A stretch of 64,000 bases of DNA, taken from positions 63,300,547-63,364,546 of the forward strand of contig CM040741.1 in the NCBI GenBank assembly GCA_022829145.1, written 5' to 3'. Source of the DNA: Albula goreensis (lineage: Eukaryota; Chordata; Actinopteri; Albuliformes; Albulidae). The notes below the pieces were generated by a model. The model saw only the letters and a program-made list of their open reading frames with translations, had not been told where the DNA came from and did not search any database. Position 1 is the stretch's first letter. Every line of letters starts with the position of its first letter. The position numbers were made by a program, and so were the translations under genes. This document shows, in pieces, positions 13,000 to 26,831 of the stretch.

Positions 13000-13046
13000 C
13001 CACTGGGAAAAGGCCACTAAATGCCTGTAATGTAATGTTATATGAG
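13000..13046 (+). repeat. SINE 3'-tail remnant
   Basis: CCACTAAATGCCTGTAATGTAATG carries the GCTAAATGCC...TGTAATGTAATG tail of the SINEs above, with no recognisable body. Confidence 0.4.
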
Positions 13047-13439
13047 GTAGTGCGATGCAGAGATGAGCGAAATCACTCCGCAAATGTGTGTACTGCATGG
13101 CCTTTAGTTCAAAGGCACAAACAAAGCCACTCAAAGCCTCTCTCCTCCGCCTGCTCTGAGCTGGAGTCCTCACGACCCTGATCACAATCTGCCCATCTGT
13201 CTGCTGGGTCTGTCTCTCACTGCTGTGGGAGAGTGTGAGGGCTGCACTGGGCAGCGTACAGGGCATGACGACAGAACCGCATCCCAAAAACTGAGGCCTT
13301 CTGATGAAGGCCTACTGTATAGACTCCAGCTGGGCTGCTGAATGAAGTGTATTTTTGTGTGTGGTTTTGTACTGTGTGTATGTGTGTACTTGATTATTGA
13401 TTAGGTCCTGCTCCTCATGTTCTTGACATTCATTTGTAT

Positions 13440-13645
13440 GTGAATTTGTGTGTCCTTGTTTATGTGCATGTTTATGTGTGTGTGTGTGTCTGTGAGTTAG
13501 TGTGTGAGAAAACAGAGAGAGAGAGAGAGAGAGCTTGTGTGTGCATGGCTGTGTGTGTGTGTGAGAGAGTTGGTGTGTGAAAAGAGGAAGAGAGAGAGCT
13601 TGTGTGTGCGTGTAAGAGCCTGTGTGTGTGTGTGTGTTGATCAGG
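13440..13645 (+). repeat. TG/GA-rich microsatellite tract
   Basis: Mixed (TG)n and (GA)n patches, including TGTGTGTGTGTG near 13478 and 13625 and GAGAGAGAGAGAGAG near 13516. Open frames across it are low complexity. Confidence 0.9.
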
Positions 13646-14520
13646 TCCTGGCCACAGAGCGCCCCATCCCCCGACGCCGTCGGATTTGGCGCCAGTCGCC
13701 GTCGAGGCCGCGCTCCGCCACGCTCTCCAAAATGTCACATCCAAACAAACGCTGAAATGCAACAGCGGGTTTATGCATTATTTACTTCCCCCTCTCTCTC
13801 CTGGAAAAAAGGGACGGGGGGCCCTGGCATCTGCATCGCAAACGTGCGTCCGACATGCCGCCCAGCCTTTGCTCTGCTAAATATACGGGTAAATCAATCA
13901 CCGTGTGACAGCCTTCACGCATTTCATTACGCCGTGTGCCCAGAACAAAAAAGAGCCACTGTTAATATAACCACCTGGTATTGGCAGAAAGAAAAAAAAA
14001 AATAATAACAATCATAATAATAATTAGCCTCATTTTGCACCTGCTTGAAGGATTTTTCTAAATTTCAAATATCTGACATGTTTTTGCGTGTGATTTAAGA
14101 GTCAGCCCTGAAAAGGCTGTTTCGACTGATATGTGGTAATTTTCCCTCTGACGTCAAAGCAGAGGGTGGTGGGGGAGCGCTGGTGTGACATTTGTATTCA
14201 AAAGTTGGCAGTTATTAACCTTCCCACCCTGCAGTCCGTTTGTGGCAGTCCCGTAATGGAGCACAACAGGTACATAATTACAGGTAACCGCGGACATGAA
14301 GACGCGATTTTGAGGCGTAACTGGTGGACGTTCCAGAGGCGATGACCTGGGAACATGTGCTGGAGCCCCGATAAAGCCGCACTGGCCCTCATAATAGCCT
14401 TTTGTGACAGAGGGACAGTGAGAGAGTGCTTTCCATTGGAGTGACTCTTCACCTGTATTGCCGTGTTACCTGCTGTGACTACATTGCAAGTGACACCCAT
14501 TCCACCATCCAATTCAGCCA
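13640..14520. promoter_or_regulatory. candidate conserved non-coding element
   Basis: A GC-rich start (CGACGCCGTCGGATTTGGCG near 13674) followed by unique sequence with TGACGTCAAAG (14149-14159, CRE-like TGACGTCA) and many CpGs. No exon was recognised. Confidence 0.25.
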
Positions 14521-17379
14521 TTTAGCGTTGCCCTGGCAACCACAGTTGCCAGCACGGACACTTCATCTTCAGAATGCTGGCAGTATAAATCAGTTTCTTT
14601 AAGCTTTAACCCCTAGTAATGAATTGTGTTGGATGACCATCCATTTTGCGCTTATTTCAAATTAAAGAGAAACATAAATATGGAGAGAAGTAAAAATTAT
14701 AACAATCAAATTAAGGGGAAAAAAGCAGCGATAACGCAAACAAATTACACAAACGTTGGTCTCCATCAGTAAACCCTACTGCTCACTCTCACTGCTCACA
14801 CAAAAGTGTGATCTGCACGCGATTGATAAAACGTCTCGGTGATATCTTTTCACCAGAACCCACAGGACCTGCTGGCCAAATCATCAACCCACAGTTTGTC
14901 TGTGCTGTGACAAAAGAGAGACATCAACCGAGGACGCTGAACTCTGGTGGTCGTTGATTACCACCCCCGCATGATAAATGGTTTGACCTTGTGTACCTGC
15001 TCGCCCCTTCCCATACTTTTCACCCACATGTATGCACTCCATTTAAAAGGTGTCAATGTTTGGGGGGGGTTAACCTTACATGTCGTGTTTCTAGAGCTGA
15101 CAAGGCAGGTAGATGTGAAATCTTTCTAAGAATGTTGCACTTGGAAGCGCAGACTCCTCCTGCTTGCTTGTCTTCTTGGAAAGCTTTATCAAAAGAATGT
15201 TTTTAAGCCATTCTTTTTTTTTTTTAATTGTTCTCGGAGGGTTCCAGTCGGAGGCTTAAGCAATGATGTAAACGGGCCCGTTGCTCCAAATGGGTATTTC
15301 AAGTTTGAGAAAAATGAAGATGGGGGATGGGGGTGGTACCTCTAAGGTGAAACCCAATGCCAATATAGAATTTAAAAAACAATCGAACTGAATTATCTGG
15401 AGAAAAATGGATGGTAAGTGAGGTGTGATGAGACATCTCCACAATTCGATTAGTGTTTCTCCAGACCAGAGGGGCCCCTAGATGTGGGGGAGGGGTGAGG
15501 GAACATATTCCAAAGCTATCTGCAACTCACCTTCCAACTTAATATCCTGCCATGAAAAGAGTGCGTTTCATACAACCTGCCACCATGTGTCTCAGATTAT
15601 ATCACTGCCTGTTTGCGACAACAGATCGCTCTGTCATTCCTTCCCTCTTCGCCGTGGAACCAATGGAATAGCATTAAACATTTATTACTCCCACCACACA
15701 AACACACATATCTGATCAGGTGATATCAATCCTGTGAGACTGAATGTCGTGATCTAGGGTGGGGGAGGGGAGTTGGACATGTAGTGCCTTCATCAGGCAA
15801 TAATTTAAAGATTCATGTTTGTGGCCTTTGCCTGCAACCTTAATTAGAGAGCAGGTTCCCTATGATTTTTCACAGGAACAGTGGGACGTGAGAGCACATC
15901 CTAGGGTGGAAATAGGAGAAAGAATATATGGGGTGAGGGGCAGTGTTGGGTGGAAGAGTAGATGAACAAGGCAATTAAGCTCTGACAGACCCCCAACTAA
16001 TCAAGCAACACATGTATTACTGCCATGCTTGTACTCCCAACACGTTAAGCCCCATATTGCCCCCTAACGAGGCTCCATTCTGATGCCTGTTCTCCTGACA
16101 GAGGTGGGCTTCAGTCAAGCGGCATGGGAGACAACTGTGACGGTGAGTAAAAGGTAAGATTTGTTCATCTTTCTCCCATGCCGAACTGACCACCTACCAT
16201 GGAAGGAGCCGGCATAACATGAGGAGCCATAAAAGGGTTTTTAGCTCCAGAATTCACTGCCACACTAAACATGTTTTTAATATCGCAAAAAAAAATTAAC
16301 ATTCACCTATTTCTACATTTTACTCTCCATTCCTTTTTTCCAATTCTCCTGAAAAACCAGCTCAGAATAAATGAAAACTATTCAAGGACCTTAACCTTTC
16401 AAGAGCTTTAACCGAGAACGTAAGGGTATACACGGTTCAATGAATGTTAACAAACGAAACCTTTATTTCCTTGGAAGGGATGAAAAGAAAACCAATGGCT
16501 TTGGTCTCTTTTTCAATGCAGATACAGTCATGAGGAATCCACATTCTGATTCACTATATTCCCACATATAGCCATTATTCCTGATGTCAAATTGGTCCGC
16601 AAGTTCCTTACGAGCCCATGGATGAATGTGAGTGGTTTTAGCAGTCCAAAGTTTACATGCACAAGAAATTTAAGGTTAAGTTTTCAACAAATGTATGACT
16701 TAAAACGAAATAAATTAATGAATTAACAAAATTTGTGAAGCCAAAGCAGCAAGTACCAAATGCAGGTTTACTGGTTTATAAGAATCACCGTAACACCTGG
16801 AGTAGCACTTCAACCTCATCATTCTGACCGATATCCATCTGCAAAAAAAAAAAAAAAAAAAAAAACAAGCGTGCAAACAGAGAAAACATTTACTGCTCCT
16901 CCCTGGACACTTGTTAAAATCCCCATTACAGAACGCAGTTTAAGGTCCGGATGCTCCAAACAGCTGTTAAATAAGTCGGACCGAAATAGCAAATGCCAGC
17001 ACGGGGTCTGATTACTGGGAAGCAGCATTTGCGTACTCTCTCCGGCTTTTAAAAAGGTCAGGAGTCGCGGGCCGGCATTGTTCGCAGGAATAAGCCGAGA
17101 GGACTGCTGCCCTCCCGGCAAGGGAGACAGGATGAGGAGAGGGACACTCAGTACATACTCTAAAAAAAATCAAAAAGAGAGAAAAACGAAAAAAAAAAAA
17201 AAAAAGAAAAAATTGAGAGATATAAAGTAAAACCTGTCACTTTATTGTATTGATCCTCTTGCTTGTGCAGGTTTTGGCCCAACGCCAAAAAAACCCTAAA
17301 ATGTTTCTGAAGGTCGACCATTTAATCACCCAGATGGTCGATCGGAGCATCTATGTCTACATCATGGGGGAATAATTCA

Positions 17380-17930
17380 GCTGAATGGAGCCCTGGAGAA
17401 GCGCAGCCCTTTAAATATTAGCGCTGTGATCTGCTTGTTTGTTTTTGCTTCTTTGTTTCTGTTCTTTTTTTGCGCTTTGGTTCTCGAAGTGAGGCCGTCC
17501 ATCTCGTTTCCCTTGCCCCCACAGACAATAATGGAAACAAAATGGTGTTAAAAGGCTGGAACACAGCGTGGTATCAATCCCACCGGCCAATTCCAACCGG
17601 TAATAACCTGTTTGGCCCCCACGTCCACCCGTGACGACGATGCATTCATAAAGCGGCACGCATGTAATGCGGCTGACACAGAACATCAAGAGCCCCTGCG
17701 TGCCAATTTTCGGAAAGACAACCAGGGCGCATATCTGCACATACGCACGAGGCAGCGGAGGGCTAAAGCCACTCTTAATGCTGCAGACATACAGAAACAC
17801 AGCCCGCTGCTTCTGTCCCTCGCATCCATTAAGCCTTAAAGACTTTAACCAGCAATTATAATGAGACGAAGCAGTGCGTATAGGACTGCATTCACCGTGC
17901 ACTGGTGCTTTAATTATTTATTTATTCCCC
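17380..17930. promoter_or_regulatory. candidate conserved non-coding element
   Basis: A CpG-retaining, repeat-poor block between A-rich and T-rich tracts. It contains TTCCAACCGGTAATAACC and AGCAATTATAATGAG. It has a minus-strand open frame of 163 codons, but with no recognisable motif. Confidence 0.25.
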
Positions 17931-18589
17931 CTTCTTTTTTTTTTTTTTTTCAGGGGAAAGCGACGCTGTTGCTTCTTGGGCAGGCATCTTGCTACATGAG
18001 CTGCAGCTGCAAAGTGATTAAGTAGCAGGGGGTGAGCTCTTGAGGTGCCTGCAGTAATAGCTTTTAAAATAAGGACATTATTCAAATGCTAAATGTACAT
18101 AAACCGGGGCAAGGTTAGCTCCCCTCACACAAAGTGGTGCAATACAATATCACGATACAACATCTACACTAAACCTCACCAAAAAAAGTGTAAATACTGT
18201 AACCGTTCATTCCATTTTTAACAAGGCTACTGTGTGACAGAATCGTGTTGCTGGCAACTTGTCATTTTTAAAATGCAAGTCTGCTTTAACAGGACAGTGG
18301 GTCACCCAAGAGATTAATAGTCCCACAGCCTTTCCTCTTTTCATGGCTATTTTACAGCCTAACAAAACACAAGTCATCTCAATGACAAGAACTTTCCAAA
18401 GACTAAGAGCGGCACTGAGCCAACCCAATGTTTCACTACCCACCCAAATTCACACCGCACAGCCAGCACATACTGTAACATCCAGACACTGTGTTACTCA
18501 ACCCGAACGTGTGACTTACAGACAAAACCCAGAGCACATGTTTACATTAAAAAAATAATCTGTTCTGCTCTTACAGCCATGTAGTTACA

Positions 18590-18800
18590 TTTACTTAGTC
18601 GTTAACCTTCCTTAATTTCTAATTCATTTGTACATTTATTAGAGGCTTGTATCCAGGGCATCATACACACCTTTTTTATAATCAATCAATAAAATAAGAT
18701 CAATTCCCACACGCCGACATTCACTGAAGCAATTCAAATTAAGTGCCTGGCTCAAGAATGCAATGACAGTGCCCACTCTGGGAATCAGACTCCAAACATC
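18590..18800 (-). mobile_element. decayed SINE-like repeat, reverse orientation
   Basis: Starting from ACATTTACTTAGTCG and TATCCAGGGCATC it runs through AAGTGCCTGGCTCAAGAATG and CAGTGCCCACTCTGGGAATC. These pieces resemble the reversed tail and the reversed B-box end (GGGAATCGAACC-like) of a common fish SINE. Confidence 0.45.
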
Positions 18801-21800
18801 CCAGTCCCAATTTCCTGATGACTATATAGTAAACAGCCACCGAGAGCAGGTAAAGCCTTCCATACAGGTATACGAAGGGATAAGGTGTTTAACAGGTATG
18901 GTTGCTCTACCACCCTGCCGTACACCAATTGTCTAGGTAAGGGTCTAATCTGAGATAGCCATACTTTCACAATTAACTGGCAAACAAATAAAAAACAAGC
19001 ACACCAACTAACCAAACTGAGAAAAACAACCTTGAACCTAAATGCCCTTTTGGTCTCCTGATGGCTTGGTAAGACTAAACGCTGACATGCTTCCAGGTCA
19101 AACGCAGGCTTAACCGCGATCCTTCAGGATACCGACGCGGCCGGTGGAACAGCCAACCAGACACTCGAGTCCTCATGTAACGCTGCGTCCAGCTTTGCTG
19201 GGTGTAACCAGACCTGGGGCCTGCGCATGGCATGGCAGAACAGAGCCTGTCCTTCCAGCACCGCTGGCACAAAGCTCAAATAGCAGACAGATGCCGAGGT
19301 TGTGTGATTGGGTACGAACAGGGCAGTTTCGCGCTAAGCCACAATAATGTGAACAGCATGACCTGGTTATAACTTACATGTGCCGTGTAAAATTAAAGTA
19401 TTTTTATTCAAAACTGATTGGATTCATTCAATATTTGCAATAAAAGGGCATGGCAAGTTATGGTTTTTAAATTTACTGATAACAACATCCATTGTTGAAT
19501 GTTACTGAGAGGAGATACTGAGTTGATCCTAATAAAGAAGTATTAAAGTAAAGTCCTTGAATATGTCTGATACTCATTATGTTGAACTGTTAAAACATTA
19601 TTAATAAAGTAATTGAGTACATTACAATCATATTAACATCATTAGGTCACCAACAACTTTAAGTTTTGCATAGTAGTATTTTCTAGTGGCAATAAAAAAA
19701 TCTGTACATACATGATTGTGTGCTGTAGATTTATTCGGTGTTTATACTGTAGTGTACCATGTACATGCCATATCTTGTCATATGGCACTTTGCAGTGATT
19801 AGATACACCAGATTGTAAAGCAAAAGAAAAAAATCTAAATCAGTTATGGAAATTTTATGGAGGAACGGTAACATTCCTTCCTAAAAAGTAACTCAAGTTA
19901 TAAAAATAGTGGGATCCTAGATAAAAGTATTGTACAAGAGAGGCAGCAGAAAAATCATGAAGCCAGTAATCTCTGAGTGAACTGGGGACTTGCAAAATTC
20001 ACTCTGAGCTGATATTTTTAAGAACAGCTGGGCAACTCTGGTCCCCATGCTAAACTGCTCTGAATATAATACGATAGCATGAGAAAAGAGACGGAAGTAT
20101 TGCTCATGCAATTGGCTATGAGATCTTTATCCACATAAATGGTCCAAGAGTTGGTGCTGGTGATAGCAAACTATCCATCGCTATTGTCGTATAGCACTAT
20201 TTATAGACAGGTTGGCAGCTCAGTACTTTATAATGGATATTTTCCAGAAGGGACTGAAATGGAAAATGTTAAAATTTTGGGCAAATCTGAGGATGAAATG
20301 GGAAATTACTTCTCAACCCCTTCTGAGGGCAATCAAGCTAACCTCCTGGAAAGTAGTGGGATACAGCTACCTGAGACTAGCACACAGCACTCATAATGGT
20401 GACAGTCCTGTGATGTCCAGGGTTTCCTACCCTGCCTCTGTGCTGAGGAATAACTCTGTAGGGCGGATTTAACGGAGCTTCAGTTGAGGTGTTGTTTGGG
20501 GGATGGCAGTGACTCTGGGTACCAGCTTCACATGCTTACCTAACAAGGTCATTCCACTCAGGTCTACCAGGGCATGACGGACGACCTTAAACTTTTACAA
20601 TGGGTTAGATGAGATGCTGAATTCCACCCCCACCCCCACCCTGTCGCCGTAAAATACCCCCAAACCTCCCAGCTATGTTTATCTCGATTACTGGCAGGCT
20701 CGCGACCAATGCAATCACTTCCTTTGATAAACGATCAGAGTTAAGGATATCACCCGCCGACTTCAGCCTTTTATGATGTGCGACAAGATTCATGCACCGA
20801 GCAACCGCCGCGCACACACACGGCCGACTCAAAAATGACAGGATGTAACGGGATCACTTCTTGAAACGGGATACGCAATACATCAGCATCATAGATATGC
20901 TGCTCAATATTTCACAAGGGGCACATATTTTCCATACATATCCAGGTGGGGTTTTTTTTTTTTTTTTTTTTTTCGGGCCAACCAAACAGATGCTCTGACA
21001 TAAAAAAGAAAATATCCAAGATTCTGATCCAACGGCATCCTGTGACGGCGACAGCGCATCTGCCTTTCCACATGATGAGCCTGGGGTGCCTATCGGTTTC
21101 TGCAAAGCCTGCAAAGCCTTTGTTCCAACGACTTAAGACACACCAGCCGAGAGGAAAAAGGGAAGAAAAATGCGGCAGGGAGAACAGGAATAAGAGAGCT
21201 GTTCTGACGCGACAGCTTCCCCACAGCATTTGACGTCGGCTCATTCACCCACAATTCTTATCTAGCGAGGCAAAATGTCCACGCCCATGCGCAAAACCCA
21301 AAGGTGCTCGGACAGGTGGCATTTACCTGCTGATTAGATCGGAATGCCCTCAACAGCACCTAATTCACACGTACATTTTAAGTGTCTATAAGTGTTCCAT
21401 ATTAAGAATTTAAAAAGGGAAATGATCACCTTCATGGCTACACTACCACTCCAACGCCATTATGAACCCTACTTAAACTTAAATTAAAATAAGCTAAATG
21501 CTCCAAGAGCCATCGCATAGGTTTTGAATATATTAGGGACAAAGTGGTAAAAGGGAAAAACAACTAAGTGTCACCAAGAGGTATGAGAGCAAAACAAAAT
21601 GTACAAATAATATACTCTCTTTTTTGTCATGGAAACCGAGAGTATCAGACAATAACAGACGTTTTTGAATAGTAAAAGTCAGAAAGGGTGTTTTCATTAT
21701 AATCGTACGTTTATTTATCCGGTAGCTGAATTCTCAGCTGCAGTGTAGAGAAGAGACTGTCCTTTGAGGCGTTCACTGTCTCTCGATGACCTCTAAGAAA

Positions 21801-22915
21801 CAGCATCACGGAAAGAAAGAGTCTGAGATTTTGGCAGAGACGGAGGCAGTGAAAGCCGTATGTAATTAACACTCTTCTGCCAAGACCACGGGCATTTAAT
21901 TAATCACCAAATCTGGACACCCAATCACTTTTACGACATCAACATTCACCATTTCCGGGAGATGACAGCTCATTTCATCCCCCCCCGATACACTTACGAT
22001 ATCAAGCGGGGACTTTATGCAGCGTATAAACCTACCAGATTGCTTATGTGTGGAGCCCAACAGAAGCAGAATAAAAATAAAAAGGGGAGACATCAAGATG
22101 TGCCACTGGAGAGCATTTTATTTTTATTTCTGAAGGCTTTGTTTTTGCTGACCAACAGAGTTCTTGAGCAGGGAGCATGTCAAAACTAAGATGTCAGGGA
22201 TAAAAGGGAGGGGCAGAAAGAAAAGAAGCTTCACCGAGCTCGCCAGCCAGAAAACAGCTGATAGTGCACCCCTTTTGTATTTTATTCGTTATTTATTTTT
22301 TTATTTTTCTACACAACAGTGCAGACACAGAGTAATGTCTGATACTCTTGTCGAAATCAATCTATGTAAAGGCCTGCTTGAATCATCCCGACGATCTTAA
22401 GCTATGTACTACGTGCATCTTTCGGTTTGAGAATGGTGTTCCACAATGATCCAGAAAACTGAAATCAGTGAAAGTATGAGTTATCAGACTGTAACTGTCA
22501 AGTTTCTGACCTCCTCCTAAAACAATTTCCAAACACAATATATGTTTCTGCACAAACTACTGCTGTGACACAGTTATCCTTCTCATGAAGCTATAAAGGG
22601 GGGTGTCACTCTTAAATAGATACGTAACTTGCACTACTGGTACAGAACAACACATTTCGGCTGGTTTGGTCTGGTCTGCTCCAAGCAAAGATAGTTGAAT
22701 GTTACATTGTTAATTTTGCCATTTGGTTTCTTTACCAGTCAAGGCATCGATAAGTATAGCATGAAGTTGCACTGTGACTTGTGCATCACTAAGCGCAAGA
22801 TGACAATGACGCAGATGCTGGTGCCTGTGTATTTCAGAGCACTGCTTTTACACTGATGCAAAATGGAAGCCAGAAGTGCACACAGCTGGACAGGATACTC
22901 TGACCTGATCTGACT

Positions 22916-23065
22916 GTGAGAGGGAGACAAAGGGTAGGACAGAGAGGGAGGAAAGAGGAAAAGAAAGAGAGGGATAGGATCAGATGGATAGAGAGAAAAA
23001 GAGGTGTAGAGAGAAAGGGTGAGGCAGAGTGGAGGATAGAGGTACAGATGAAGCGAGAGAACTCT
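22916..23065 (+). repeat. polypurine (GA-rich) tract
   Basis: About 150 bp almost free of pyrimidines on the plus strand (GAGAGGGAGACAAAGGG..., AAGAGGAAAAGAAAGAGAGGG). It has no fixed unit. Confidence 0.8.
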
Positions 23066-23779
23066 AGCATATACCAGACGACCTTATGTATACTACAGTC
23101 TGCCCTAAAGGAAACAGATAGGAGGAGAGGGAAAAAAATGAGCTACAGGAAGGAATCATATGGAGAGCACGGTGACAGTAATACAGAATAAAGAGATTCC
23201 ATAACGCCACACCAGGCATTCAGCCAAAACAGACAGAAAGGACAACATACCGGATGGCTTCCCTTTTTTCAACACAACCAATAACACATGGCGTAATGTC
23301 TACCTTATGTTAGCCTACCGGGGAAAATTCTGATAACGCGTTTTCCAAAAACCAAATGTTAACTCTACTTCAAGGTTGCCAGAACATTTTAACTTTGAGG
23401 AATTTTCAAGGCCCTGAGTAACTCTTGGCATAAGGATTTCTTTAGTGTAACTTTTAGGTTAAGGTTTAAAATAATGACACTGTTTATTTTTCTCAAGAAT
23501 GCTTATGGTAAATTTGTGGTAAAGATCTGCCAGCGCTGACCTATCACCATGGCACACAAACTTGAATTGTAAAGATGGTTGGTGTTGAGCAGAGATGAAA
23601 ACCCCAGAGGACTGTTTCAGAATCTGTTTGCATTAGCAGTGGCAAAGGGGTTGGAAACATAAGCCATAAACCCAGACAAAGCACAGACAGCGACAGGTAT
23701 AAACACATGACGTTGTAAAAGTTCGAGTTACTTGGCTTCGGTATCTGGCAGAACAACTTTGCTCGTTGCCATTTGCTCA

Positions 23780-24350
23780 TTGTATTAGGTTATCTGGCGA
23801 AAGACCGTCAGTGTCTTGTTATTGTGGATCGGTGGGCAACAGCAGCGTACAGCCAGCAGCTCCCGTTCTTGCATTCATTAATTTGTGTAAATGACGCCAG
23901 TGGCGGTAGCCTGCCAATTGGCGGGGGAAACCAGATCGCCCGGGCCAGCATACAAACAACACTGAGCACACAACGTCTCCAGCAGCGGGTCTGTTTTATC
24001 CACATTTCAAACAAGACATGAAAAAGAGGTTATCTGGCTGGGCCACACCTCTCTATAAGAGAAAACTCAGACAGCCTATTCCAACCACCACAGCCCAAGT
24101 TATGCCTTACCGCCACTCTCGGCCCATGTTTAAGATATTACGGCATTGCTGAGACGATCTTTCACGATATATCCATCAAACCGGTACAAGAGGAGTCATC
24201 TGGGGTTACAGCTAATGAGCGTGTCTGGAATCCCCCCCATTAATACTGTAATCATTCTCTCTTTGTACTTAATTAATTAATCTGAAAACCTAGGCCAGGT
24301 TCCTGGCGAGAAGGTCGGTTTCCCCATGATGCTCCAGCCTTCGGGACCGA
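23780..24350. promoter_or_regulatory. candidate conserved non-coding element
   Basis: Repeat-free mixed sequence with CATTCATTAATTTGTG, CTTAATTAATTAATC and several CpGs, ending at the G-run cluster. Confidence 0.25.
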
Positions 24351-24360
24351 GCAATTAAAA

Positions 24361-24391
24361 AGGGGGTGGGGAGGGGGGGATGGGGTGGGGG
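24361..24391 (+). other. G-quadruplex-type G-run cluster
   Basis: GGGGG-T-GGGG-A-GGGGGGG-AT-GGGG-T-GGGGG gives at least five G runs with loops of one or two bases. The G-rich strand is the template strand of psd3. Confidence 0.7.
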
Positions 24392-24548
24392 ATTTGGGGG
24401 TTGCGAACGGATCGTTTCGTCGAGCAAGGATTCATGCTAATCCACCGAAGATTAACATGACGTGATGGGCCAAGTAAACTCAGGAGTCTTGAAGGCAAGG
24501 CAATTACCTGCAGGCTGAGAGAGGAGGGATTGACAGTCCCTGCCTGAT

Positions 24549-24573
24549 AAAAAAAAAAAAAAAAAAAAAAAAA
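24549..24573 (+). repeat. A homopolymer of 25
   Basis: Uninterrupted A run. Shorter comparable runs are A at 16843-16865 and T at 20952-20973 and 55749-55770. Confidence 0.98.
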
Positions 24574-26074
24574 TGGCACCGAAAATAATGCGAACATCCC
24601 CTCTCTATTGTTCCTACACAGATTACTGTGGGTGAAAAGCAATCCTTTCTGATCCTCAGAGGAGAAACACAGAACACACCTGTTCTGTTTGTTGTTTGTC
24701 TGTCAGGGTGAGATACAAAGCAAGACTGTATTACATTCTTGTATTGTTCTCTTTTTTTTCAGGGGGAGATTTGAACCTGAGAGGTACAAATCAAGCCAGA
24801 TCTAATCCTTGAGTTATAGCGTGGGGGGTATTTTGGGTTGCTGTTTTTGGCAGCCGTTTGGAAATGTTGGGAGGCAGGAGGCTCTGACGTGGGACGTGAT
24901 TGAACACCTGCACCGTGACAGGTGCGACTGCGGGAGTGTGAAATCACCTTGGGCCTCCTCACCTTGAAGGCAGTGCCAGACTCTCCCTGCTCTGCTCCCA
25001 CTGCACGGTGTCAATGAAGTTGCGTCTGCACCTTAATTCTGTTTAAGCACACATACGTTAATGAAAAATGTACCTCACTGGGTAAACTTCAAAAAGACTA
25101 ACTCCTAAAAGGAAACAGATTAAATATACTGCAGACAAAAGTTTCAACCTTGCTGTATTTTTGTCAAGAGAACAGTGATTGTTTAAAAAAATATGTAGCA
25201 TCCTCGACTTCACTGGCTCTGGAGTACAAAAATAACTTTCAAAAATCACTAGTCAAACATGTGTTAGGGTTGTTCTACATCACTGAAAGTGGCTTTGCAT
25301 GGTTCACACTTCACATGGCTCTTTGATAGCCCAAACCAGTTGCACAATAATAAAAACCTAGACTATATTATCAGGACTGTATTCCTGGCAATTAATTGTG
25401 TATCATTTATTTATGAACCCAGATCTGTATGATAGCTGTGTAAGGGCAAATTACTTTTATCAAAAACACAGCTCTCATTAATAAATAATTACTTTTTTCC
25501 CCATTTTTTCCCCCCATTACCTTTCCCCTATTTATCTATAGAAACATTACGGCATATGTTTCAACCAACATATTTCTGAGGTTCTGCCATTAGTGATCAA
25601 ATTGTGAGAAAGTGAGAAGGGTGTGAGTGTTAAATGTGCAAGACAGCACAGCCAGCCCATACTGTTAACAAGGAAAATGGGAGTTGTTACTATTAGTAAT
25701 TCCCCTGACAAACTCCATTATCAGATCACAGAACCAGAAGCGGTTTCAGCCGGTTTAACTTTAGCTAGACTCGGCTTTGCTGTTTCCGTCATTATTTTGG
25801 TAATGTGCTCTCCAAGAGCTTTGTCACCAATTTCCAAGAGCTGCGGCAGCTGCCAACTACGAGACACTTAAAAGGACAAAGTCATCTATCAATATAAACT
25901 GAGCACAGCTCCATGCGTTTCCCTGCACAAAATGGCAACAAGGCAACTAGCCTCAGGACTTAACATTCTCAAGGAATGTAGCCTTACACATAATATTTTC
26001 TCTGTTGTCATATTTATAGACATTTTTAACAACCAAGTGACATTTACCAGCAGAAAATGCCAAAACACAAATGT

Positions 26075-26075
<1 letters not shown>

Positions 26076-26122
<47 letters not shown>
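26076..26122 (+). repeat. (TAA)n microsatellite
   Basis: About 15 uninterrupted TAA/AAT units. They give the spurious poly-Asn and poly-Leu open frames seen here. Confidence 0.98.
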
Positions 26123-26330
26123 GCATCCCTTGCATGTTGTTTATGAGCATATTAGGCTTGAGTGGCCAACAATGTAGAGAGCATGCAGAACACAAGATTT
26201 CCAAATACACCCCCAATGCTACCCATACCAACTTCAGCCCAGAAAACATGACCTTTGTAGATGCAGTATATGGACTTGTGTCTCCAAGGTGTGAGACTGC
26301 AGGAATAGAGAGTTTGGTATAGAAGTCACA

Positions 26331-26831
26331 CATCTTGTATAGGAGTCAGGAGTCTCATATAGCAGTCCGGAGTCTTGTATGGAATTCAGGAGTCAGACAG
26401 ATGTCAGAAATCTTGTACAGCAGTCATGAGTCTTGTTAAGCAGCCTTGAATCTTATACAGGAGTTACAAATCTTTTGTTGCAGTGAGAAGTCTTAGAGTG
26501 ACCTTGAGACATATAGGAGTTGGAGCCTTTGAGGGCAGTCAGGAGTCTTGTATAACAGTCTTGAGTATTCTATAGGAGTCAGGAGTGTTACATGGTAGCC
26601 TCTAATCTTCTATAGGAGTCAAGAGTGTTACATGATAGCCTCTAATATTCTATAGGAGTCAGGAGTGTTACATGGTAGCCTCTAATCTTCTATAGGAGTC
26701 AAGAGTGTTACATGATAGCCTCTAATATTCTACAGGAGTCAGGAGTGTTACATGACAGCCTTGAGTCTTATAAAGGAGTCAGGAGTCTTGTGTAGCAGTC
26801 CTGAGTATTCTATAGGAGTCAGTAGTGTTAC
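26331..26831 (+). repeat. 20/40/80-bp hierarchical minisatellite
   Basis: A degenerate 20-bp unit (AGGAGTCTTGTATAGCAGTC-like) fills the outer parts. In the centre, alternating 40-bp forms make an 80-bp higher-order unit at 26581-26660 and again at 26661-26740, differing at one base. Both edges decay into weaker 20-bp units. Confidence 0.9.

Noticed and set aside
20139-20472. Two overlapping plus-strand frames of about 85 codons
   Set aside because: Overlapping frames are equally open and neither matches a known protein. It may be part of an unidentified repeat, but there was no evidence either way.
26331-26831. Regularly spaced repeats considered as a CRISPR array
   Set aside because: The repeats are contiguous with no unique spacers and vary as a minisatellite does. 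The same applies to 49111-49260 and 61590-62071. The genome is eukaryotic.
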